DNA of 59,635 nt from an uncultured Lachnospiraceae bacterium (lineage in GTDB: Bacteria; Bacillota; Clostridia; Lachnospirales; Lachnospiraceae), in the NCBI GenBank assembly GCA_947574135.1, contig CANPIM010000013.1:1-59635 (forward strand), given 5' to 3'. Shown here piece by piece: positions 26,978 to 35,641 of the stretch. The notes under the pieces are model-generated. The model saw only the letters and a program-made list of their open reading frames with translations. It searched no databases and had not been told where the DNA came from. The number at the start of each line of letters is the position of its first letter. Position 1 is the first letter of the stretch. The translations under genes were made by a program, and so were the position numbers.

Positions 26978-27655
26978 CTACTGCTTCCCGGCCACCTCGC
27001 CCTGCTTTTTGTAGATGGATCGCGCCGGCACGCAGGTGCGCACAGAGGACAGGGGATAAATATTGCTCTCCCGGCCAATAACCGTTCCCGGATTCAGCAC
27101 GGACCCACAGCCCACCTCCACCAGATCCCCGATCATGGCGCCGAATTTTTTTAAGCCTGTCTCTATGTCTCCGTCCGCCATATGCACCTTTACCAGCTGC
27201 TTATCGGATTTTACATTGGAGGTAATGGAGCCGGCTCCCATATGAGCCCGGTAGCCCAGAATGGAATCTCCCACATAATTGTAGTGGGGCACCTGGACCT
27301 TATTAAAGAGAATCACATTTTTAAGCTCTGTGGAATTCCCCACAACGGCCCCCTCTCCCACCAGGGCATTTCCCCGGATAAAGGCACAGTGGCGGATCTC
27401 CGCCTCCTTTCCGATAATGGCCGGTCCCGTAATGGAGGCCGTGGGCGCTACCTTGGCGGATTTGGCAATCCACACATTCTCTCCCCGCTTTTCGTATTCC
27501 TCCTCCGACAGGGAGGCTCCCAGCTCCAGGATAAAGGCGCCGATTTTAGGTAATACCTCCCAGGGGTATTTGCTCTCCGCCAGAAGAGGCGCTGCCAGGG
27601 TTTCCGTCAGGGTAAACATTTCTGTTGTCTCGTATTGCTTTCTCAAGTGAATCAT
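26978..27655 (-). CDS. left-handed beta-helix acyltransferase-like protein (GlmU C-terminal type)
   Basis: A 225-residue protein. A short helical N-terminus (about 1-65) precedes hexapeptide repeats: NVWIAKSAKVAPTASITGPAIIG, then AEIRHCAFIRGNALVGEGAVVGNSTELKNVILF. After the turn come VPHYNYVGDSILGYRAHMGAGS and a second coil stretch up to YPLSSVRTCVPARSIY. It resembles the acetyltransferase half of GlmU-like sugar nucleotide enzymes but has no N-terminal nucleotidyltransferase domain. The substrate is unknown. AGAAGGAAAGG lies directly before the ATG. Confidence 0.8.
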   Translation of the reverse strand: MIHLRKQYETTEMFTLTETLAAPLLAESKYPWEVLPKIGAFILELGASLSEEEYEKRGENVWIAKSAKVAPTASITGPAIIGKEAEIRHCAFIRGNALVGEGAVVGNSTELKNVILFNKVQVPHYNYVGDSILGYRAHMGAGSITSNVKSDKQLVKVHMADGDIETGLKKFGAMIGDLVEVGCGSVLNPGTVIGRESNIYPLSSVRTCVPARSIYKKQGEVAGKQ

Positions 27656-27748
27656 CCTTTCCTTCTATAATATTGTTCTTTTCCTGAGTCTTTGCCCTTT
27701 TTTGACCGTGTGTTCCCTTGTCAAGTGCGGGCAGGCTCTTCTATTATA

Positions 27749-29767
27749 CTATGCCCGGACCTTTTCCTTCTTTCCCGGAGCCTTCTGATAAAAGGCCGCC
27801 GCCGCGTCAAAGCAGGGCCGTAAGGCCTGGCTATAATTGTGCGCCAGCACCCCCCGGGTCTTGCCCACAATAAAGGTCTCAAGCTTTTCCATATAATACT
27901 CCTCGGTGATAGCTCCCTCCGCCATCTGGGTCAGACCCTTTTCCCAGCTGGCCGTGAGCTCCGGATTCAAAAGGCTGGCAATAGAGGCCCGGACCACATC
28001 GTAGATCATCTCCCCCAGCAGAGTAGGGGTGATCACCTGGGTCTTGGCCTGAAGAGACAGGTATTTGATATGGAAAAGCTTTTTCAGGATTTCCGCCCGG
28101 GTGGCACTGGTGCCAATGCCGCTGCCCTTGATCTGGGCCCGCAGCTCCTCGTCCTCAATGAGCTGTCCCGCATTCTCCATGGCCAGAATCATGGAGCCGG
28201 AATTATAGCGCTTAGGCGGCGAGGTCTCCCCCTCCTTGATGAAATATTCCTTCACCGGTATCTGATCTCCCTTTTTAAGCTTCCCCAGGGCCTCCAGAAA
28301 CGCCCGGTCACACCTTATCTCCTCCGTCTCCTCCTCTTTTTTCTTTCCCTTGTCCGGGGAGGAGGGCAGAACCTTCAGATATCCTTCCTCCAGCAGCACC
28401 CGGAAGCTTGCAAAAAACCGCTCCTGCCCCACTCCTATTTGCAGCTGTACCCGATCATAGACGGCCGGCGGATAAAAAATGGCCAGAAACCGGCGGACAA
28501 TGGCCTCATAGATCTGCTGGGACAGGGGGGACAGACGGCTCAGATTTCCCAGCCCCTGGCCCGTGGGAATGATGGCGTAGTGGTCTGTGATCTGCTTGTC
28601 GTTTACATAGCGGGTCTTGGCAATTCCCTTCCAGGCGGTTCCCTGCAAAATTTCCTTTGCATAGGCCGCCGTCTTGGCATATCCCATAAGGCCGGACAGA
28701 TTTTTGCCGATTTCCTTGGCCACGGCTGTAGACAGCACCCGGGCGTCTGTCCGGGGGTAGGTGACAAGCTTCCTCTCATAGAGCTCCTGGACCACGCGCA
28801 GGGTCTCATCGGGGCTGATTTTAAACATTTTCGAACATGTGTTCTGCAACTCTGCCAGGTTAAACAAAAGAGGGGGATTTTTCCGCTCCTTCTTTTTCTC
28901 TCTGGAGGAAAGAACCGGGACCGGCTGCTCCTTTAGCCAGCTTAAAAGCCCTTCCGCATCCTCCCGCTTCCGAAAGCCATTCTCCTTGTAGAGCTCCGGC
29001 CGCTGAAAATACCGGGAGCCCTCCACGGCTCTCCACTCTCCCTCAAAATCCTGCCCTTCCAGGGTAAAGGAGCCCAGGACCCGGTAAAAGGGGGTCTTGA
29101 CAAACTCCCGGATCTCCCGCTCCCGCCGGACCACCATCCCCAGCACACAGGTCATGACCCGGCCCACAGAGATCACCGTATTCCGTTCCCGGAGATAATT
29201 GGAGACTGTATTGCCGTATTGCAGGGTCAAAAGACGGGAGAAATTGATCCCCATAAGGTAATCCTCCTTGGCCCGCAGATAGGCGGCATGAGACAGATTA
29301 TCATAGGCCGACAGATCCTTGGCCTCCCCTATGCCCCGGAGAATCTCCTCCTCGGTCTGGGAATCGATCCATACCCGGAGCCGCTTCTTCCCCTTCACTC
29401 CCGCCATCTGCTCCACCAGACGGTAGATATATTCTCCCTCTCTTCCGGAGTCGGTACACACGTAGATGGTGTCCACATCCGGCCGGTTCAAAAGCCCGGC
29501 CACAATCTCATACTGCTTCTTCACCGAGGGAATCACCTCGTATTTGAATACTTTGGGAAGAAAGGGCAGGGTTTCCAGGCTCCAACGCTTGAACCGGGCA
29601 TCGTAAGCCTCCGGATAGCTCATGGTGATAAGATGCCCCACGCACCAGGTGACGATTGCGTCCGGGCTCTCCAGATACCCGTCCCGGCGGGCGGTTTGAA
29701 GCTTGAGGGCCTTGGCAAACTCCTGGGCCACACTCGGTTTTTCTGCAATATATAATGATTTTCCCAT
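27749..29767 (-). CDS. topB: DNA topoisomerase III
   Basis: A 672-residue type IA topoisomerase. It has the TOPRIM start MGKSLYIAEKPSVAQEFAKAL, the acidic metal site in VCTDSGREGEYI, the active-site tyrosine in LVTYPRTDARVLS, and GIGTSATRAEIL later in the chain. No C-terminal zinc fingers are present. It decatenates single-stranded DNA crossovers. The N-terminal sequence and the overall length suit the TopB type found on both chromosomes and conjugative elements; no mobilisation genes are visible next to it. The ribosome binding site is weak (AAGAAAGAG). Confidence 0.94.
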   Translation of the reverse strand: MGKSLYIAEKPSVAQEFAKALKLQTARRDGYLESPDAIVTWCVGHLITMSYPEAYDARFKRWSLETLPFLPKVFKYEVIPSVKKQYEIVAGLLNRPDVDTIYVCTDSGREGEYIYRLVEQMAGVKGKKRLRVWIDSQTEEEILRGIGEAKDLSAYDNLSHAAYLRAKEDYLMGINFSRLLTLQYGNTVSNYLRERNTVISVGRVMTCVLGMVVRREREIREFVKTPFYRVLGSFTLEGQDFEGEWRAVEGSRYFQRPELYKENGFRKREDAEGLLSWLKEQPVPVLSSREKKKERKNPPLLFNLAELQNTCSKMFKISPDETLRVVQELYERKLVTYPRTDARVLSTAVAKEIGKNLSGLMGYAKTAAYAKEILQGTAWKGIAKTRYVNDKQITDHYAIIPTGQGLGNLSRLSPLSQQIYEAIVRRFLAIFYPPAVYDRVQLQIGVGQERFFASFRVLLEEGYLKVLPSSPDKGKKKEEETEEIRCDRAFLEALGKLKKGDQIPVKEYFIKEGETSPPKRYNSGSMILAMENAGQLIEDEELRAQIKGSGIGTSATRAEILKKLFHIKYLSLQAKTQVITPTLLGEMIYDVVRASIASLLNPELTASWEKGLTQMAEGAITEEYYMEKLETFIVGKTRGVLAHNYSQALRPCFDAAAAFYQKAPGKKEKVRA

Positions 29768-29788
29768 TGGGTTCTCTTTCTTAATCGC

Positions 29789-31132
29789 TTATCTTACCTG
29801 TTTTCGCAAGGCCTTACCCTCCCAGAGCACATAAACCAGGGTATAAACAGCCATAATGCCGGATACCAGAGGCGCAATTCTGCCCAGCATCCCCAAATCC
29901 TCCCCGTAATGCCCTGCAAAATACCACACCAAGGGAATCCGCAATGCCAAAGCTCCCCCTGTACAGCTCACCATGGTCCACAGGGTTTTCTGCCGGCCGT
30001 TTAAATAGCCGTTTAAACAAAATACCAGGGCCACCATGATGTAATCATAGCTGCAGGAGCGAAAAAAGGGCACTCCCGCCTCAATCACTGCCTCATCATC
30101 GGCAAACACTCCGATCATGGACTGTGGATTCCACTGGGCCCACAGCCAGAAAAGGCAGGACACTCCCAGGGCAAAGCTCATGCCGTACCACAGAGATTTT
30201 CTGGCCCGCTCCGGCTTTCCCGCCCCCATGTTCTGAGCCGTAATGGCCGCCAGGGCATTGGCCATGGAGGTGGCGGAGAGCATGGCAAACACGTCGTACT
30301 TACTGCCAATGCCCACCACGGCCGCCGCATAGACCCCGCAGCGGTTCATCACCGCCATGAGATACAAAAAGGAAATGCGCACAGCCATCTCCTGAAAGGA
30401 AATGGGCATCCCCACAAAAGCCAGCTTCTTTGCAATGCTTTTTACCGGCCGAAAGCTTGGAAGCCGAAAATCAAAGAGGAAATTTTTCTTCTTTAAATAC
30501 CCAATGGCTGTGACCATACTGATCCCCTGGGCGATAACCGTGGCCAGGGCCGTTCCCGCCACGTCCATCTGGAAATATTTTACAAATACAAAATCCAAAA
30601 CCACGTTGATGAAGCAGGAAAGCCCCACAAACACCATGGGCCGGGTGGAATCCCCGCATCCCCGCAAAATGGCGCTGATGGCATTGTAGCCACAGATAAA
30701 AATATTCCCCCAGGCACAGATGGCCACATACTCCATGGTGAGCCAAAAGGATTCCCGGGGCGTATCCAAAAGCATTAAAAGGGGCTCCTCAAAAACCAGC
30801 ATCAACAGGGTTAAGAGAAGGGCCACCCCGGCAAACAGGGTCAGGGTGGTGCCAATGGTCTCCTTTACCCGCTTTTCATCCTGCTGCCCCCTATACTGCC
30901 CGATGACAATGGTGCTGCCCAGGGTCAGTCCTGTCACCAGACTGGTCACGATCTGGGTTACCTGGGTTCCCGTGGAGACCGCCGCCACGCTTTGTGCCTT
31001 ACAGTAGCGGCCCACCACAAAGAGATCCACGGCCCCGTACAGAGATTGGAGCACATTGGCAATGAGAAAGGGAATGGCAAAGGCAAACAGAGTCTTTCCG
31101 ATGCTCCCCTCCGTAAGATTATATTCCTTCAT
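29789..31132 (-). CDS. MATE-family multidrug/cation exporter
   Basis: A 447-residue protein with 12 predicted membrane helices in two MatE repeats. It begins MKEYNLTEGSIGKTLFAFAIPFLIANVLQSLYGAVDLFVVG and has the second repeat near KLAFVGMPISFQEMAVRISF, followed by NRCGVYAAAVVGIG. It exports organic cations by Na+ or H+ antiport. The ATG at 31132 matches family starts; a TTG ten codons upstream would add unconserved residues. Only a weak ribosome binding site is visible. It is 21 bp upstream of topB on the same strand. Confidence 0.9.
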   Translation of the reverse strand: MKEYNLTEGSIGKTLFAFAIPFLIANVLQSLYGAVDLFVVGRYCKAQSVAAVSTGTQVTQIVTSLVTGLTLGSTIVIGQYRGQQDEKRVKETIGTTLTLFAGVALLLTLLMLVFEEPLLMLLDTPRESFWLTMEYVAICAWGNIFICGYNAISAILRGCGDSTRPMVFVGLSCFINVVLDFVFVKYFQMDVAGTALATVIAQGISMVTAIGYLKKKNFLFDFRLPSFRPVKSIAKKLAFVGMPISFQEMAVRISFLYLMAVMNRCGVYAAAVVGIGSKYDVFAMLSATSMANALAAITAQNMGAGKPERARKSLWYGMSFALGVSCLFWLWAQWNPQSMIGVFADDEAVIEAGVPFFRSCSYDYIMVALVFCLNGYLNGRQKTLWTMVSCTGGALALRIPLVWYFAGHYGEDLGMLGRIAPLVSGIMAVYTLVYVLWEGKALRKQVR

Positions 31133-31192
31133 TATGTAAGTCACTCGATTCCTGGCTGTCAAAAATCATTTCCGTCACAAGGGACAGAGGCT

Positions 31193-31987
31193 TTAAAGCT
31201 CTCCCTGCCGCATCCAGTCCCAGCTCATCTGGCAGTCCTGGACGGCAAACTTGCCGCCGGACACCTCAATGTCCACCCCATTTACATAGCTGGCCGCATC
31301 GGAGGCCAGAAATACAATCACCCGGGCCATCTCCTCCGGGGTTCCCATGCGATCCATGGCAATGTTTTTGGTAAACTTGCTGCTTTGGGCGCCGGCGTTT
31401 TTCAGATTGATCTCCGTGGCAATGACTCCCGGCCGATAGGCGTTCACACGGATTCCGTAGGGCGCCAGAGTGGCTGCCAAGGCACGGGTCATGCAGGAGA
31501 CCCCGGCCTTGGCCACCCCGTAAATGGCCGTATCCGCCTGGGGCATGAGAGCCGCCCAGCTGGAGGCATTTAAAATCACGCCGCTCCTCTTTTCCTTCAT
31601 ATAACCGGCCGCCAGACGACTGCAATAAAAGACCGCCCGCAGATTGGTATTCATCAGGGCATCGTACTCCTCCATGGTGTAATCCAGCATGCATTTCCGG
31701 TTTACATAGCCTGCATTGTTTACCCACACGTCAATGCCTCCGTGCCTTTCTGCAGCCGCCGCTGCAAAGGCATCCATATCCGCCTCCCGGCCCACATCTC
31801 CCTCCATACAGAGGATCTCCAGGCCCTTCTCCGCCGCCTCCTGCTCCAAAGCCTTACGCTTCTCCAGGCTTCGGCCACACACCGCCACCTTGGCGCCCTC
31901 CTCCAAAAATGCAAAGGCCAAGGCCTTACCAATGCCCTCAGTGCCCCCGGTGATTACAATAGATTTCCCCTCTAAATGTAGATTCAT
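31193..31987 (-). CDS. short-chain dehydrogenase/reductase
   Basis: A 264-residue Rossmann-fold oxidoreductase. It shows the nucleotide-binding TGGTEGIG (from residue 13), VWVNNAGYV, the catalytic serine in LNASSW, and YGVAK with the catalytic Tyr and Lys. The C-terminal segment IEVSGGKFAVQDCQMS is short of a typical SDR end but complete. NAD(P)-dependent alcohol or ketone chemistry is expected; the substrate is unknown. AGGAGGAAGATTG precedes the ATG at 31987. Confidence 0.9.
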   Translation of the reverse strand: MNLHLEGKSIVITGGTEGIGKALAFAFLEEGAKVAVCGRSLEKRKALEQEAAEKGLEILCMEGDVGREADMDAFAAAAAERHGGIDVWVNNAGYVNRKCMLDYTMEEYDALMNTNLRAVFYCSRLAAGYMKEKRSGVILNASSWAALMPQADTAIYGVAKAGVSCMTRALAATLAPYGIRVNAYRPGVIATEINLKNAGAQSSKFTKNIAMDRMGTPEEMARVIVFLASDAASYVNGVDIEVSGGKFAVQDCQMSWDWMRQGEL

Positions 31988-32072
31988 CAATCTTCCTCCT
32001 AGTAAAAATTGCTGCGCAATGGCTGTGCCAGAGCAAAATCCTTCCCGGCTCTGTCTGGGCCTTTCCCTATTT

Positions 32073-32966
32073 TTATATTTCTGCCGTTTTTAGCTCCCCG
32101 GATGTCCGGAAGTTCCGACGCACATAGGCAATGGCGCTCATGCCGGCCTGGGCGCCCTCTCCCACGGCAGTGGAAATTTGCAAAAGTCCGCCCACACAGT
32201 CTCCCGCCGCAAAGAGCCCCGGAATGTTGGTGGCCATTTTTTCATCCACGCAGATGGTGTTTTTCTCCACCTGCACTCCGATTTTCCGGGCCAGATCCAC
32301 GGCCCCGGCACTTCCAAGGGCCACAAATACCCCGGAAACAGCCGCCCGGCTGCCGTCGGCAAAGACCAGGGCCTCCACCAGGGGTTCCCCCTCAATGGCC
32401 GCCACGGGTGTCCGCTCTACACGGACATTCTCAGGCACCTGCCCATCCGGCTCCTGGCCGTTGGTGCAAAGCACTGCGGATCCCACCACGGGCAAAAGCT
32501 GTCCCAGCTCATGGAGAGCATACTCCCCATGTCCCAGCACAGCCACATCCTTTCCTCGGTAAAAAAAGCCGTCGCAGATGGCGCAATAGCTGACTCCGGT
32601 TCCCTCATGCTCCGCAAGTCCCGAAATCTTCCCCTTGGTCCGGGAGGCTCCGGTAGCCACAATCACAGCCGCCGCCTCATAGTCCGACTCCTTACAGGCC
32701 ACCTGGAATACGCCGTTCCAGGAAATCCCCAGAACCTCCTCTGTAAGAAGCTCGGCTCCCAGCGCCTGTGCCTGCTTCCTGGCATTGTCCACCAGCTCCC
32801 CGCCGGAAACCGGGGCGGGCACGCCAAAATAATTTTCTATTTTTTCCACCCGCTCCAAGACTCCCCTGTCCTTTCCTATGATAAGGGTGCTCAAATTGGC
32901 CCGGCTGGTATACAGGGCCGCGGAAAGTCCCGCTGGCCCTGCCCCGATGATTATCACATCATACAT
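32073..32966 (-). CDS. thioredoxin reductase-like flavoprotein lacking the NADPH motif
   Basis: A 297-residue TrxB-like protein. It has the FAD site VIIIGAGPAGLSAALY, the redox pair CAIC (Cys128, Cys131) and the C-terminal FAD motif GLFAAGDCVGG. Where NADPH-dependent enzymes have GxGxxA and the basic HRRxxxR, this one reads VLGHGEYALHELGQL and CTNGQEPDG, so the NADPH phosphate clamp is missing. Ferredoxin-dependent and other NADPH-independent TrxB-like enzymes are known in Clostridia. Thioredoxin is encoded 45 bp upstream on the same strand, so the pair is probably co-expressed. GAGGAGC precedes the ATG. Confidence 0.88.
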   Translation of the reverse strand: MYDVIIIGAGPAGLSAALYTSRANLSTLIIGKDRGVLERVEKIENYFGVPAPVSGGELVDNARKQAQALGAELLTEEVLGISWNGVFQVACKESDYEAAAVIVATGASRTKGKISGLAEHEGTGVSYCAICDGFFYRGKDVAVLGHGEYALHELGQLLPVVGSAVLCTNGQEPDGQVPENVRVERTPVAAIEGEPLVEALVFADGSRAAVSGVFVALGSAGAVDLARKIGVQVEKNTICVDEKMATNIPGLFAAGDCVGGLLQISTAVGEGAQAGMSAIAYVRRNFRTSGELKTAEI

Positions 32967-33011
32967 ATTTTTGCTCCTCGCTCCCCCTTGCAATCCTGAT
33001 CCCAAGACTGA

Positions 33012-33323
33012 CTACAGACCCAAAAGGCTTTTTAAATGCTCCTTGTCTGCAAATCCAATCTGCTTTTTCACCATCTGACCCCCCTCAAACACCAGCAGGG
33101 TGGGAATATTGGCTACCTGAAACTGCTGAGCCAGCTCCATATTCTGATCCACGTTCACCTTGGCAAACACCACTGCATCCGTCTCCTCCGCCAGGGCATC
33201 CACCACCGGTCCCTGAGCCATACAGGGGCCGCACCAGGTGGCCCAGAAGTCCACCAGAACCTTCTTGTCAGATCGTAATACAACTTCGTCAAAATTTGCC
33301 TTTGTTACCTCTACAACTGCCAT
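33012..33323 (-). CDS. trxA: thioredoxin
   Basis: A 103-residue thioredoxin of standard length, with the active site VDFWATWCGPCMAQGP, cis-proline region VANIPTLLVFEGG and C-terminal helix KEHLKSLLGL. It reduces protein disulfides and is reduced in turn by the flavoprotein encoded next. ATG 33323 has GGAGGAAAC upstream; five extra in-frame residues are less likely. The two genes look like one transcription unit. Confidence 0.96.
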   Translation of the reverse strand: MAVVEVTKANFDEVVLRSDKKVLVDFWATWCGPCMAQGPVVDALAEETDAVVFAKVNVDQNMELAQQFQVANIPTLLVFEGGQMVKKQIGFADKEHLKSLLGL

Positions 33324-33364
33324 ATTTGTTTCCTCCATTTCTACGATTTTTCTATAGCCGGAAT

Positions 33365-34735
33365 CTAGCTAAAAAACTTGGCATAATAGCCCTGAAGAAA
33401 GATAAACAGCATAATAGCCGGCAGAATCCATTTCAAATAGACCCGCACACCGGAGGGAAAAGCGATTCCCTTGCCTGTATTGGCCTCCTCCAGGAAATTT
33501 TTCCAGCCCCATCCATATCGGCTGGTGCAGAAAGCCACATAGACCAGAGAGCCCAGAGGCAACACATTGTTGCTCACCAGGAAATCTTCCAGATCCAGCA
33601 CCGTGCTCCCCTCTCCCAAAGGCTGGAAGCCGCTCCACAGGTTAAAGCCCAGCACACAGGGAACGGAAAGCACACAGATAACCACGCAGGTAATCACTGC
33701 CGCCTTTTTTACACTGCAGCCGGTGAGATCCGTGGCAAAGGATATGAGATCCTGAAATACCGCCACAATGGTGGAGATAGCCGCAAAAAACATAAAGAGG
33801 AAAAACAGGCTTCCCCAGATACGTCCCCCGGGCATGGCATTAAACACATGGGGCAGGGTGATAAACAAGAGATTGGGTCCTGCATCCGGCTGAATATCAT
33901 AGGCAAAGCAGGCGGGAAAAATAATCAGCCCCGCCATGAGCGCCACCACCGTATCCAGAACCAGAACATTTACCGCCTCCCCGGCCAGCCGCTGCTCCCG
34001 GCCGATATAGCTGCCGAAAATGGCAATGGCTCCCATACCGATGCTCAGGGTGAAAAAGGCCTGCCCCAGAGCCGCAAACACAGCCTCTCCCAGTCCGGCC
34101 TCTATAAGCTTGTTAAAATCAGGCTTCAGATAAAAGCGAAGTCCCTCCTGGGCTCCCTCCAAAAGCATGGAATTCCCCACCAAAACCACCATGAGGATCA
34201 TAAGACTTACCATCATAATCTTGGTAATCCGCTCCACACCCTTTTGCAGGCCTACCCCGCAGATAACAAAGCCCAGCACCACCACCAGCACCATAAGGCC
34301 GGTCATAAGTCCCGGATTGCCCAGCATGGCGCCAAATTCTCCCTCAACACCCGCCGCGTCCATCCCGACGAAATCTCCCCGGACCATTTTCACAATATAA
34401 TAGACCATCCATCCGCCGATGGTGGTGTAAAACATCATGAGCAGGTAATTTCCTGCCATGGCCGGGTATTTAAACCAGTGCCACTTGGTTCCCTTGGGCT
34501 CCAGGCAGTCAAAGGACAGGGCCACGCTGCGCTGGCTGGCTCTTCCCACGGCAAACTCCATCACCACCACCGGAAGTCCCAAGATCACCAAAAACAAAAG
34601 ATAGATCAGGACAAAGGCGGCTCCGCCGTATTTTCCCACAATATAGGGAAATCTCCACACATTTCCCAGGCCAATGGCACATCCCGCAGAAATCAGGATA
34701 AACCCCAGCCTGGAAGAAAACTTTTCTCTCTCCAT
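33365..34735 (-). CDS. sodium-dependent neurotransmitter-symporter family transporter
   Basis: A 456-residue LeuT-fold protein with about 11 to 12 membrane helices. The family signature is at the N-terminus: LGFILISAGCAIGLGNVWRFPYIVGKYGGAAF, followed by GLPVVVMEFAVGRASQ. It imports amino acids or similar solutes with Na+. Substrate specificity cannot be read. AAGGGGAG precedes the ATG. A long antisense open frame exists over this gene but has no sign of coding. Confidence 0.93.
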   Translation of the reverse strand: MEREKFSSRLGFILISAGCAIGLGNVWRFPYIVGKYGGAAFVLIYLLFLVILGLPVVVMEFAVGRASQRSVALSFDCLEPKGTKWHWFKYPAMAGNYLLMMFYTTIGGWMVYYIVKMVRGDFVGMDAAGVEGEFGAMLGNPGLMTGLMVLVVVLGFVICGVGLQKGVERITKIMMVSLMILMVVLVGNSMLLEGAQEGLRFYLKPDFNKLIEAGLGEAVFAALGQAFFTLSIGMGAIAIFGSYIGREQRLAGEAVNVLVLDTVVALMAGLIIFPACFAYDIQPDAGPNLLFITLPHVFNAMPGGRIWGSLFFLFMFFAAISTIVAVFQDLISFATDLTGCSVKKAAVITCVVICVLSVPCVLGFNLWSGFQPLGEGSTVLDLEDFLVSNNVLPLGSLVYVAFCTSRYGWGWKNFLEEANTGKGIAFPSGVRVYLKWILPAIMLFIFLQGYYAKFFS

Positions 34736-34905
34736 AATATCTCCCCTTTTAAAGAATCATCTCCGCACAGATATAAAATTATTCCTGTACTGGGCAAAAA
34801 ACCCTTGCGAACATTATAACAGCTCTCTTAGGCATCTGGCAAGAACATCTTGGAGTAAAAAGCAACACCCTTCTTACTTGCTTAGTTCCTCTGTCTGCGC
34901 GCCCC

Positions 34906-35505
34906 TCAAAGACTCTGGATTCTTGTGCACACCCGCTCTAAAAGAGGCTGGCTGTGGCTTACAGCCACCAGACCAATGCCCCGCCGGGTACATTCCTCCA
35001 TGAGAAAGCCCCAGATCTGGCTCTGGGTAATAAGGTCCAGCATGGTGCTGATCTCGTCAGCCAGCAAAAAGCGGGTCCGCTTCCCCAAAGCCCTGGCAAT
35101 GCAGAACCTTTGAAGCTCCCCGCCTGACAGCTCTCCAGGGTACCGGGAAAGCCATTCCGGCTCAATCCCCAGCTCCCCCACAATCCGCTCCTCCACCTGA
35201 TCCCCCTCCTCCAGCACCGCCTTCATGCGCAGGCGGGGATTGATCACCTGCTCCGGATGCTGCCAGATCATCTGCACGGGACAATATCTCCCATAGGAGG
35301 ATAAGGGCCTTCCGTCCAGCAGCACCTCTCCGCCCTCCGGCTGCTCATAGCCTGCCAGAATCTTGCACAGGGTCGTCTTTCCAAAGCCGCTGGGAGCCAC
35401 CAGCCCCACCCGCTCCTGGCTCTCCACCTGCAAATGAAAATTTTCCAGAATTTTCCTGTTATTCTTATCATAGCAAAAGGTAATATCCCTTGCCTCCAAA
35501 AGCAT
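34906..35505 (-). CDS. ABC transporter ATP-binding protein (short, peptide/nickel type)
   Basis: A 199-residue ATPase, shorter than the roughly 250 residues usual for this subfamily. It has Walker A PSGFGKTT, Q-loop region VQMIWQHPEQ, the LSGGELQR signature, Walker B FLLADEIST and a final VSHSQ His switch. The Walker A starts with Ala instead of Gly. It ends soon after the H-switch, without the C-terminal oligopeptide-binding extension that the other ATPase keeps. It is the last gene of the five-gene importer and pairs with the 320-residue ATPase. Confidence 0.85.
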   Translation of the reverse strand: MLLEARDITFCYDKNNRKILENFHLQVESQERVGLVAPSGFGKTTLCKILAGYEQPEGGEVLLDGRPLSSYGRYCPVQMIWQHPEQVINPRLRMKAVLEEGDQVEERIVGELGIEPEWLSRYPGELSGGELQRFCIARALGKRTRFLLADEISTMLDLITQSQIWGFLMEECTRRGIGLVAVSHSQPLLERVCTRIQSL

Positions 35506-35641
35506 GCTCCTACCTCCTATTTTTAGTCGCTGCGCGCCTTTGCGACTTTACCGTCTGGCAGAAAATATTTAAAGGAACCCCCCTGACATTTCTTAGTCGG
35601 ACTATTTTAAGCGCTGCCACATCCCTTCCAGAGTCCCCGGG

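Noticed and set aside
26033-29767. TraX and TopB as evidence of a conjugative element
   Set aside because: Both families are also common on Firmicutes chromosomes. No relaxase, coupling protein, type IV secretion or integrase gene lies nearby.
33296-34819. A 507-codon open frame on the plus strand over the sodium symporter gene
   Set aside because: It is exactly antisense to a well-conserved transporter, lacks a ribosome binding site, and its composition (His/Gln/Lys-rich) is typical of a shadow of a GC-rich gene.
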